Below, one piece after another: positions 26,444 through 33,990 of a stretch of DNA of 64,000 bases (positions are counted from its first letter, which is position 1; every line of letters starts with the position of its first letter). The position numbers and the translations under genes were made by a program. The notes under the pieces are model-generated. The model was not told where the DNA came from and ran no database searches. It saw only the letters and a program-made list of their open reading frames with translations. Source of the DNA: Pseudoglutamicibacter albus (GTDB lineage: Bacteria; Actinomycetota; Actinomycetes; Actinomycetales; Micrococcaceae); assembly GCF_022346425.1 (NCBI RefSeq), contig NZ_JAKRCW010000003.1, positions 147,986 through 211,985 on the forward strand, in the 5' to 3' direction.

Positions 26444-27327
26444 TATTCGGTGCCTCCTTTCTCGATCAGCGTTTCCTTCTTCCGGTGCCGGTCTCGTCCG
26501 AGTGGTACTACCTGCGGGGTTCCTGCGACCGGATCTGGGACGACGAGACAGCGCAGGCCAAACACCTGCGCAACCAGGTCGGACGTCAGGACCTCGGCCG
26601 GTGGGCCTTCGGCGACGACACCGCCGTCCTTCATCGCGACGAGATGCGTTGCGTATCGGGCGGCCTGGTTGAGGTCGTGGAGAACAGCGACGAGGGTGTG
26701 CCCGGCAAGGTGGAGGTCGGTGAATAGTTCCATCAGTTCGATCTGATGAGTCAGGTCAAGGAACGTCGTCGGCTCATCCAGCAACAGGATTTCGGTCTGC
26801 TGTGCCAGCGCCATCGCAACCCAGACTCGCTGTCGTTGCCCGCCGGAGAGTTCGTCGACGAGCCGGTCTGAGAGTTCATGGATGCCAGTCGCTGCCATCG
26901 CGGTAGAGACCGCCTGCTCATCGTCCGGCGTCCACTGCCGGATCAGTTTCTGGTACGGATACCGGCCGCGGGCGACCAGATCAGCGACTCTGATCCCATC
27001 GGGAGCCAGCGAGGTCTGCGGCAGCAGTCCCAACTTGCGTGCGACCTCTTTGGCCTTGTACGAATGGATGTTCTGCCCATCAAGCACCACCTGCCCGGAT
27101 CCCGGTTTCAGGAGCCTGGACAGCCCACGCAAGAGTGTCGATTTGCCGCACGCATTCGGTCCGACGATGACGGTGAAAGACTCATCGGGAATCGACACCG
27201 ACAAGTTTTCGTTGATGACGCGCTTGTCATAGCCGATCGTGGCATTCACCGTCCACAGTCGACTTGTCGGTACGGACAACTCGGCGGTGCTAGCAGCGGC
27301 GAGGGGGTGAGCGTCCACTCGTGTCAT
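26443..27327 (-). CDS. Ferric-siderophore ABC importer ATPase (FecE/FepC type)
   Basis: A 294-residue cytoplasmic ATPase that powers the FecCD-type permease. Motifs are Walker [14 protein letters not shown], signature [12 protein letters not shown], Walker [13 protein letters not shown] and H-loop [12 protein letters not shown]; the LARGRYP-like segment ([10 protein letters not shown]) is typical of iron-siderophore importers. The ATG overlaps the permease stop (27327/27324). The product should energise uptake of ferric siderophore delivered by the two upstream lipoproteins. Confidence 0.92.
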   Translation of the reverse strand: MTRVDAHPLAAASTAELSVPTSRLWTVNATIGYDKRVINENLSVSIPDESFTVIVGPNACGKSTLLRGLSRLLKPGSGQVVLDGQNIHSYKAKEVARKLGLLPQTSLAPDGIRVADLVARGRYPYQKLIRQWTPDDEQAVSTAMAATGIHELSDRLVDELSGGQRQRVWVAMALAQQTEILLLDEPTTFLDLTHQIELMELFTDLHLAGHTLVAVLHDLNQAARYATHLVAMKDGGVVAEGPPAEVLTSDLVAQVFGLRCLVVPDPVAGTPQVVPLGRDRHRKKETLIEKGGTE

Positions 27328-28403
27328 ATGCTTCTCCTTGTTTCACGAATAAGGAGCCAGATCAGGTAGAGACCACCCAGGCTCACGGTGATGAGGCCAA
27401 CCGGAACGGGCCGGTAGACCTGCGCGATCACGAGCGACAGCAACTGCGCGAGAGACAAGAGCGCGGCTCCCATGAACGCGGCCGAAGCCACGGTCACCCC
27501 CGGGGTCCGTGTCAATCGCCTCGCGAGCTGCGGCGCGGACAGTGCAACGAACCCGATCGGACCGGCAGCCGCTGTCACCAACGCGGTCGTCGCAACTCCC
27601 AGGATCAGCAGCAGCGGGCGAGCAACGGAAGCGTTCACCCCCTGAGCGAGTGCCGCGTCGTCACCAAGTTCCAGTTGTCGCAGAGCCGGAGCCAACAGCG
27701 TCACTCCGATGAATACAATCAGGCCCCCGATGATGACGGGGACAAGCGAATGCCATCCGACGCGACTGAGCGACCCGGCCGCCCAGAAACCGACGCTCAT
27801 CGCATCGGTGATCTCGGCGCGAGTGATGAGGTACGCGTTGATCGATCCCAGCATCGCGGAAACTCCGATGCCGACGATGATGAGCCGAAACCCCTGCACG
27901 CCTCCCCGATAGGAGAGCAGATACACCACGATTGCGGTGAGCAGCCCACCGACCAGAGCTGCTGCGGCGATGTACCAGTACTGATTCGCGCCAATGACAA
28001 GGATGGTGAGCACCACGGCCGTGTACGATCCTGCGTCGAAGCCGATCACATCCGGAGATCCCAGGGGGTTGCGGGTCAGCGATTGGAAGATTGCACCACC
28101 GATCCCCAGTAGCGCTCCGAACAGGATTGCCGCGATCGCGATGGGCAGACGCCATTCCGTCACGATCAGGCGATGGAAGTCATCGCCCTGGCCGAAGAGC
28201 GACTGGACAACCTGGGCAGTTGTCAGTGGATAGTCACCGATTCCAAGGGACAGTACTGCAACGGTCACCGCGACTACGGCGAGGATCGAGTTGATCGCAA
28301 CGCTCCGTGCGCTGAATCTCAGCGCGACGGCGCGCTGAGTACGGATTGTGCGATTCCGGTAACCGAAATCGATCTGTCGTGGGATTTGAATAGTGGATTT
28401 CAT
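27324..28403 (-). CDS. FecCD-family siderophore permease, second subunit
   Basis: A 359-residue permease with about ten helices. FecCD signatures are present: GALLGIGGAIFQSLTRNPLG (given in two parts, GALLGIGGAIFQ and SLTRNPLGSPDVIG), GSINAYLITRAEITDA, and the C-terminal GPIGFVALSAPQLARRL coupling loop. ATG 28403 overlaps the first permease's stop (ATGA). It has a charged 45-residue N-terminal lead before helix 1. It pairs with the next gene upstream to form the channel of the importer. Confidence 0.9.
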   Translation of the reverse strand: MKSTIQIPRQIDFGYRNRTIRTQRAVALRFSARSVAINSILAVVAVTVAVLSLGIGDYPLTTAQVVQSLFGQGDDFHRLIVTEWRLPIAIAAILFGALLGIGGAIFQSLTRNPLGSPDVIGFDAGSYTAVVLTILVIGANQYWYIAAAALVGGLLTAIVVYLLSYRGGVQGFRLIIVGIGVSAMLGSINAYLITRAEITDAMSVGFWAAGSLSRVGWHSLVPVIIGGLIVFIGVTLLAPALRQLELGDDAALAQGVNASVARPLLLILGVATTALVTAAAGPIGFVALSAPQLARRLTRTPGVTVASAAFMGAALLSLAQLLSLVIAQVYRPVPVGLITVSLGGLYLIWLLIRETRRSI

Positions 28404-29458
28404 AGCCCGGATGCCTTTCGCCGGCGCACGAGCGCAATGAGGACAGGGGCACCGATGAGTGCGGTGAGCACGCCGGCCTCGATCTCGCCCGGTCGGGTGA
28501 TCACTCGTCCCAACACGTCTGCGATGAGCACGATGGAGGGTGCCGCGAGGGCGGTGTAGGCGATGATCCATCGCTGGTCGGGTCCGGTGAACCAGCGCAC
28601 GATGTGCGGGACCATGAGACCGACGAACGCGATACCTCCGGTGAGCGCTGTTCCGCCACCTGCGAGGAGCGTCACGGCGATGATCCCCAAAATACGAGTG
28701 CGGGTGACGCTTGCTCCGAGCGCGGTCGCTTGGTCGTCTCCCAGCGCGACCGCGTTCAAGGAGCTGCTGATCAGTGCGGCTAACAGGATTCCTACCGCCA
28801 GAAACGGGGCAACCGAAGCGGTGTCATCGAGTGAGGCGCGAGAGAGGGAACCCAACCCCCAAGCCCGGAAGGAACGGAACGTCTCCTGATCCATCAGTGT
28901 CAGAAACGTTGAGAAAGCTGAGAGGACAGCGGCAAGTGCGATACCTGCGAGCACGAGTGTGACGGGAGAAGAAGCGCCTCGTCCCGCTGACCCGATCAGG
29001 TAGACGAGCACCGTGGCAAGTATCGCACCGATGAACGAAAACCAGATGTACCCGGTGATTCCTCCGATTCCGAACAACGCCACGCCAACGACAATGGCGA
29101 ACCCAGCTCCCGCATTTACGCCGAGAATACCGGGATCAGCAAGCGGGTTGCGTGTGATCGCCTGAATGAGCGCGCCCGAAACACCAAATGCCACACCAGC
29201 AGCAATCCCCACAACCGTGCGAGGTACTCGTAATGTCCAGACAATGGAGCTTGCCTCGGAGCTATCTGGAGAGAGTACGACCCGCCAGATCTCGCTGATG
29301 GGCAACGGGTTCGCGCCGAATGACAGGCTTGCTGCCAGAACCACCACAAGCAACGCGAGCAACACAATCACACCCGATATTCGACGGCTGCTTGTTGGGA
29401 GGTGCCCTTCTCCCAGCGCACCGCACGCCTCGCGCGCACGTACTAACGAAACAGTCAT
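28400..29458 (-). CDS. FecCD-family siderophore permease, first subunit
   Basis: A 352-residue permease with about ten helices. It has GVAFGVSGALIQAITRNPLA, DPGILGVNAGAGFAIV, the GLGSLSRASLDD loop, and GGIAFVGLMVPHIVRWFTGPD, the ATPase-coupling loop of the family. ATG 29458 is chosen because the upstream extension runs through a strong hairpin (29482-29525) between this gene and the lipoprotein gene. It forms the heterodimeric channel with the following gene. Confidence 0.9.
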   Translation of the reverse strand: MTVSLVRAREACGALGEGHLPTSSRRISGVIVLLALLVVVLAASLSFGANPLPISEIWRVVLSPDSSEASSIVWTLRVPRTVVGIAAGVAFGVSGALIQAITRNPLADPGILGVNAGAGFAIVVGVALFGIGGITGYIWFSFIGAILATVLVYLIGSAGRGASSPVTLVLAGIALAAVLSAFSTFLTLMDQETFRSFRAWGLGSLSRASLDDTASVAPFLAVGILLAALISSSLNAVALGDDQATALGASVTRTRILGIIAVTLLAGGGTALTGGIAFVGLMVPHIVRWFTGPDQRWIIAYTALAAPSIVLIADVLGRVITRPGEIEAGVLTALIGAPVLIALVRRRKASGL

Positions 29459-29481
29459 GACCGATCTTTCGTGTTGTTCAG

Positions 29482-29525
29482 CTATCGCGGCACCACGGAC
29501 TGCTAGACCCGTGGTGCCGCGATAG
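29482..29525 (-). terminator. 17-bp hairpin between binding-protein and permease genes
   Basis: A perfect 17-bp stem (29482-29498 with 29509-29525) around a 10-nt loop sits within the operon, after the second lipoprotein gene and before the permease. It may stop part of the transcription or protect the upstream message from 3' decay. Either would give more binding protein than permease. There is no long T-run, so an RNA-stability role is as likely as termination. Confidence 0.7.
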
Positions 29526-29538
29526 TCCGTGACCCGAG

Positions 29539-30603
29539 TTAGAACACGTCCGCAATCTGGGGAACGACGCGCTCGACGGCCCAAGCATTGCCGATGGGTC
29601 CGCCGCTGGTGATTGCCCACAAGAGATCGCCGCCGTCGTCAGTTTTCGGCGGCAGCTGGACAAACTGACCGGACGATACCGCTCCCAGGTTTTGGAACAG
29701 GTCGCGACCTGTCAACTCCTGCATTTCGGCTTCGCTCGCGGCTGCGCTCTGTCCAAGGATGAGGACGTCGGCGTCAATCTTCGATAGAAGTTCATCACTG
29801 ACCTTGGTATCCGTCACGAATTCCGTGGCGTTCGGGTTCTCGCTGAAACCGAGGTCGGCCAGGAATGCAGCGGGCGCGGAGCCAGGCTGTGAGAAGTAAT
29901 GCAGTCCGTTTGTTGGGCCGTAGTAGATCGCCCAGGTCGCGGTGAGCCCGTCGAACTCGGGATGATCTGCACGCACTTGCGCGAAGAGTTCATCGTGTTC
30001 CGCAATGACAGCTTCGGCCGCGCCGCTAAGGTCTAGCGTCTCACCTAGAACGCGGATCGAGTCCTGCCAGGGAATGATGCGTTGAGACGATTCCGGGCTT
30101 GTCACCACCGGGGCTATCTCGGAGAGCTGCTGGTAGTAGTCACGCAGTTCGCCGTAACCGGGCACCCAACCTACGGTGACGATGAGGTCGGGGTTGCTCG
30201 CTGCGATGGCCTCGATGGGGATGTCTTCGCCCATCATGAACTCGTAGGTGTCCAGCTCGGCTGATCCATGCTCTTCGAGGTAGCCGCCCTCGCTTACGAA
30301 GTTCGAACTCAGAACGGGCGTGACCCCTAAGGAAAGCAGCAGTTCGGTGTCGATCGCGTTCGGGACGATCGCTGCGACCCGCTCAGGGCGCTCCTTGAGG
30401 ACTGTCTCCCCGTACGGTGATTCGAGCGTCAGAGGGTAAGTCGTCTTGCCCTCAGCGGCAGGGAGCAGGCTTGATTCGCTTGCGCCGGGCTCTTCAGGAC
30501 TGTCGTTGGAGTCCGGGCTCGTGGAGCAGCCCGCGATGAGCAGGATTGTCGCGAGGATCGCCCCGATACTGGCAGCGACGCGGGAGCGTCTGGTCTTCTT
30601 CAT
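29539..30603 (-). CDS. Siderophore-binding lipoprotein 2 (FecB/FepB-like)
   Basis: A 354-residue extracellular binding protein. It has a basic N-terminus, a hydrophobic signal and lipobox LLIAGCSTS (Cys26). The mature part has the two-lobed periplasmic-binding family pattern: RPERVAAIVPNAIDTELLLSLG, NPDLIVTVGW, IDADVLILGQ. It is a close paralogue of the next gene upstream, with long stretches nearly identical (SEGGYLEEHGSAELDTYEF against SEGGYLDDHGAAEIETYEF), so the pair arose by tandem duplication. It should capture ferric siderophore for the FecCD permease. Confidence 0.9.
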   Translation of the reverse strand: MKKTRRSRVAASIGAILATILLIAGCSTSPDSNDSPEEPGASESSLLPAAEGKTTYPLTLESPYGETVLKERPERVAAIVPNAIDTELLLSLGVTPVLSSNFVSEGGYLEEHGSAELDTYEFMMGEDIPIEAIAASNPDLIVTVGWVPGYGELRDYYQQLSEIAPVVTSPESSQRIIPWQDSIRVLGETLDLSGAAEAVIAEHDELFAQVRADHPEFDGLTATWAIYYGPTNGLHYFSQPGSAPAAFLADLGFSENPNATEFVTDTKVSDELLSKIDADVLILGQSAAASEAEMQELTGRDLFQNLGAVSSGQFVQLPPKTDDGGDLLWAITSGGPIGNAWAVERVVPQIADVF

Positions 30604-30652
30604 TCGTGTTCGCCTTTCTATAGTTCAGATTGTTCATTGACGAGAGGGATGG

Positions 30653-31741
30653 TCATGAAGTCTTCGTTAGGACATCGGCGATGCGCGGAACGAGATAATC
30701 TGCGGCCCATTCCTGCCCGATTGGTCCGCCTACCGTGACCGTCCAAAGTAGGTCTCGGTTGTCTTCGGTCTTCGGTGTCAGCTGAACGAGATGTCCGGAC
30801 ATGACAGCGCCCAGATTCATGAAGAGGGTGTTCTCGGTGACAAGCTCGTGCATCTCTTCGTCACTCGCGTTTACGGTCTGGCCTAGCAAGAGCACATCCG
30901 CATCGATTTGGGTCAGCAATTCATTGCTGACCCACGGGTCGCCGACGAACTGATCCGCTTTGGGGTTGGGAATGAAACCAAGCTCGCTGAGGAAGAGTTC
31001 TGTCCCAGATCCCGATGGAGACATATAGCGGAGGCTATTTGCGGCCCCGAAGTGGAGAACCCAGCTAGTGGTGAGACCCGCAAATTCCGGGTGTTTCTTT
31101 CGTATCTCGGCGAAATGTTCTTGGTGATGTGCGATAACTTGTGTTGCTGCGTCTTCGAGGTCGAGCGTCGATCCAAGGAGGCGAATAGAGTCTTGCCAAG
31201 GGATGAGTTGTTGCGAGGACGTGTCGGGACTGGTCAGTACTGGGGCGATTGACGTCAATCGGTCGTAGTAGTCGCCAAGGTTGACGCCACTCAACCCGTC
31301 TGTCCACCCCACCGCCACGATGAAGTCAGGGTCGCTAGCTGCGATGGTCTCTATCGGAATGTCTTCACCGGACACGAACTCGTAGGTTTCAATTTCTGCT
31401 GCCCCATGATCATCGAGATAACCGCCTTCACTCACGAGACTTGACGTGAGAATGGGGGTCACCCCAAGGGCGAGAAGCAGCTCAGTGTCGATCGCTGTCG
31501 GGGCGACCGCTGCAATGCGTTCAGGACGTTCCGGCAGAACAGTCTCACCGAACGGTGATTCGAGCGTCAGCGGATAGCTTGTAGTCTGCTCGGCCGCTGG
31601 CAGTAAAGATGCTTGCTCAGGGTGTCTTGTTGCATTATCGGATTCGGGCTTTGCCGAGCAGCTTGCAGCGAACAAGGAAATGGTGAGAACAACACAGATG
31701 GTGCTGAGGATGCGAGAAGGCTTAGCTTGCGAACGGCTCAT
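30653..31741 (-). CDS. Siderophore-binding lipoprotein 1 (FecB/FepB-like)
   Basis: A 362-residue lipoprotein with a signal peptide ending LFAASCSA (lipobox AASC). It has the binding-protein pattern RPERIAAVAPTAIDTELLLALG, DPDFIVAVGWTDG and IDADVLLLGQ. ATG 31741 overlaps the MFS stop (ATGA); a longer frame upstream lies inside the MFS gene. It is a tandem paralogue of the following gene. Divergence is greatest in the region after residue 230, so the two may prefer different siderophores. Confidence 0.9.
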   Translation of the reverse strand: MSRSQAKPSRILSTICVVLTISLFAASCSAKPESDNATRHPEQASLLPAAEQTTSYPLTLESPFGETVLPERPERIAAVAPTAIDTELLLALGVTPILTSSLVSEGGYLDDHGAAEIETYEFVSGEDIPIETIAASDPDFIVAVGWTDGLSGVNLGDYYDRLTSIAPVLTSPDTSSQQLIPWQDSIRLLGSTLDLEDAATQVIAHHQEHFAEIRKKHPEFAGLTTSWVLHFGAANSLRYMSPSGSGTELFLSELGFIPNPKADQFVGDPWVSNELLTQIDADVLLLGQTVNASDEEMHELVTENTLFMNLGAVMSGHLVQLTPKTEDNRDLLWTVTVGGPIGQEWAADYLVPRIADVLTKTS

Positions 31742-32925
31742 GGTGTCCCTATCTGAATTGAGGAAGGCCGCGTCCTGGCGACCGGGCTGAGGAAGATCGA
31801 AACGAAAAGAACGAGGAGGGGAATGACGAGCGCTCCGCGTAGCCCGGCACGTTCGCCGATGAAACCAAGTAGGGGTGGAGCAACCAGGAACGCGATATAT
31901 CCAATGACGGTCACGAAAGCAACACGCGTTGCCGGGTTCTCTCCTGACGCGCCAGCCGAGGAGATCGCTACAGGGAACCCGAGAGACGCGCCTAGCCCCC
32001 ACAACACAACTGCAAATCCCGCCACGACCGAATTGTCAACAAAAGCAACGAGCGAGATGCCAATAACGGCACTCAGAGCGCTCGCTCCGAGCACCCAGGC
32101 ACGCCCGAACCTTTGAACAACCGGTCCTCCCAAGAACCGTCCGAGCGTCATTGCTGCGGCGAAGACCGCGAAGACCGTCGAACTGAGCGCCGGATTCAGA
32201 CCATGCCCGTCGACCATGATGAGGGGTAGCCAGTCATTTGCCGTGCCCTCAGCAAACGCCATTGCCAGAACGATAACTCCGATGAGCCAAACAGAAGAGT
32301 CGCGCCATACGGCTCGCTCAGCACGGTAAACAGGACTCTTCCGCTTCTGTCGGCGACCGGTCGCGGTTGGTAAGAAGCGTATGCAAACGAGCAGGATCAC
32401 AATGCCGGATAGCCCGATCGTCAGCAGATGCATGACAACTGAGAAGTCCGCTGCGGTAGCAACAATCCCGAGTGCCGCACCGATAAGGGTGCCCAAGCTA
32501 AACGAGCCATGTAGCGCTGGCAGGAATGGCCTGCCAGTGATGGCTTCGACATCAGCGCCCTCTACGTTCATTGCGATCTCGCTACCGCCCATGCTCAGAC
32601 CGAACAACGCCAATGCCGCGATGACGAATCCGTCGATCTGGGCTGCCGCGCCAAGACCTACGAGGGGCACGCTCACGGCGACGCCCAACGTGCCGAATGC
32701 GATCAGTGGCTTTGCGCCAAATCGGGCCAACAACGGCCCTGAACAGAGAATCCCCACCATCGCGCCGAACGCCAGGCCGAAGATCACGAGCCCCATCTGC
32801 GCAGTCGAAGCCCCGAGCAAATCGCGAATCGCTGGTGTGCGCGTGACCCAGGAAGACATGGCCAGACCCGGCAATAGAAACAATGCACAAAGCGCCAAGC
32901 GGCGTGCCGCGAGGGTGGTTGACAT
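31738..32925 (-). CDS. MFS transporter (FucP/YfmO-like) in siderophore operon
   Basis: A 395-residue major facilitator with 12 helices, starting LAARRLALCALFLLPGLAMSSWVTRTPAIRDLLG. That opening (residues 5-38), with the GGSEIAMNVEGADVE and PALHGSFSLGTLIGA segments, resembles the group often annotated as sugar or inner-membrane MFS. ATG 32925 follows GAAAGG. In this operon it could export an unloaded or modified siderophore after iron release. The direction is not determined by sequence. Confidence 0.82.
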   Translation of the reverse strand: MSTTLAARRLALCALFLLPGLAMSSWVTRTPAIRDLLGASTAQMGLVIFGLAFGAMVGILCSGPLLARFGAKPLIAFGTLGVAVSVPLVGLGAAAQIDGFVIAALALFGLSMGGSEIAMNVEGADVEAITGRPFLPALHGSFSLGTLIGAALGIVATAADFSVVMHLLTIGLSGIVILLVCIRFLPTATGRRQKRKSPVYRAERAVWRDSSVWLIGVIVLAMAFAEGTANDWLPLIMVDGHGLNPALSSTVFAVFAAAMTLGRFLGGPVVQRFGRAWVLGASALSAVIGISLVAFVDNSVVAGFAVVLWGLGASLGFPVAISSAGASGENPATRVAFVTVIGYIAFLVAPPLLGFIGERAGLRGALVIPLLVLFVSIFLSPVARTRPSSIQIGTP

Positions 32926-33010
32926 TGATTGCCTTTCTTTATTGCTGGTGCCCGAGAACCACTGAGCGGGTGGGATAGGTCGTGGGTGAGGGATGCAGGT
33001 TCCCTTCGCC

Positions 33011-33832
33011 TCACTTGCCGACGAGTCCGGCCGCACCCCGCTTCCAGTAGCCCGTGAAATCGATGTCGGACTTTGGGACACCGCGTTCTTTGACCAAGAA
33101 ACGGCGCATCTTTTGCACTTCGGCTTGTTCACCAGCGAGCCAAGCAAACGGTTCACCTCCTGGCCAGCTCAAGCCTTGTATCGCGTTGAGCAGCGGGTGC
33201 CGCGTGCCAGCATGGCGAGGAATCCAGGAGATCTCGATTCCCTCAGGGGCAATGAGCTCTTGCCGATGATCGGCGTCCGCCACATCAATAAGTACCTGAC
33301 CACGCGCATCGTGGGGTAGTTCTTCGAGGAGCCGCGAAATAGCAGGAATCGCAGTATCGTCACCCGCAACCAGAAACCAATCTCGACCGGTAGGTAGGCT
33401 CTGGGTCTTGCCCGGTCCCGCGATATGGATCGGGTCACCTGGCCGTGTCCGCCGTGCCCAGTCGGCTGCAACCCCGTGCCCATGCAGCACGAAATCAACA
33501 TCCAACTCACGCGATTGCGAGTTGTAACGTCGCACCGAGTATGCCCGTGCCAGGGGGCGTCTACCCTCCGCGAACGTTACCCGGCCATCCTCAATCACAG
33601 GCAACACAGGCTCGCTCTCACCTGGATAAGGGAACAGTAATCGGATATCGTCATCGAAACCCGGTGAAGTAAAAGCGGGCTGTGGTTTTCCTTCTGGTGA
33701 GGTGAACTCTCCCAACTGGCTCCCCGAGAGCGTGATCCTTTTCATCCCCGAAGTCACGTCCACCACGCGGACTACAGCAAGCTGACGTAGCGCTACTGGA
33801 ACCAAGCGCAACGTACGTGCAGACACACTCAT
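33011..33832 (-). CDS. Siderophore-interacting protein (SIP), ferric-siderophore reductase
   Basis: A 273-residue flavoprotein reductase expected to release iron in the cytoplasm by reducing ferric siderophore. The FAD-binding motif RAYSVRRYN (about 96-104), DVDFVLHGHGVAADWA, the GPGKTQSLP segment, LVAGDDTAIPAI and the family C-terminus GYWKRGAAGL are visible. ATG 33832 is chosen because AGGAG (33844-33840) precedes it by 7 nt; the frame continues to 33895, where it would enter the palindromic operator. It is the first gene of the eleven-gene operon. Confidence 0.92.
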   Translation of the reverse strand: MSVSARTLRLVPVALRQLAVVRVVDVTSGMKRITLSGSQLGEFTSPEGKPQPAFTSPGFDDDIRLLFPYPGESEPVLPVIEDGRVTFAEGRRPLARAYSVRRYNSQSRELDVDFVLHGHGVAADWARRTRPGDPIHIAGPGKTQSLPTGRDWFLVAGDDTAIPAISRLLEELPHDARGQVLIDVADADHRQELIAPEGIEISWIPRHAGTRHPLLNAIQGLSWPGGEPFAWLAGEQAEVQKMRRFLVKERGVPKSDIDFTGYWKRGAAGLVGK

Positions 33833-33894
33833 AGACAATCTCCTTACATCGACAGAACGGACCATCCCCACAAGCATCGGCACACATGGGCTCA

Positions 33895-33918
33895 CTAAGT
33901 AAGGGTATCCTTACTTAG
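33895..33918. promoter_or_regulatory. 24-bp palindrome between the siderophore operon and its AraC-type regulator
   Basis: CTAAGTAAGG and CCTTACTTAG flank a 4-nt centre (GTAT). It lies 63 bp before the SIP start and 73 bp before the divergent regulator start, so it can control both. It recalls iron boxes of the DtxR/IdeR group (AGG and CCT arms in an A/T-rich palindrome) but has an even, not odd, centre. An AraC-type or other iron regulator is equally possible. Confidence 0.65.
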
Positions 33919-33990
33919 GTCGGATGATTTATCCGTAAGCGCAGAGTTCGCATACTCTGATGCTGATGCCTGACTTGTGAACGAAGGATC

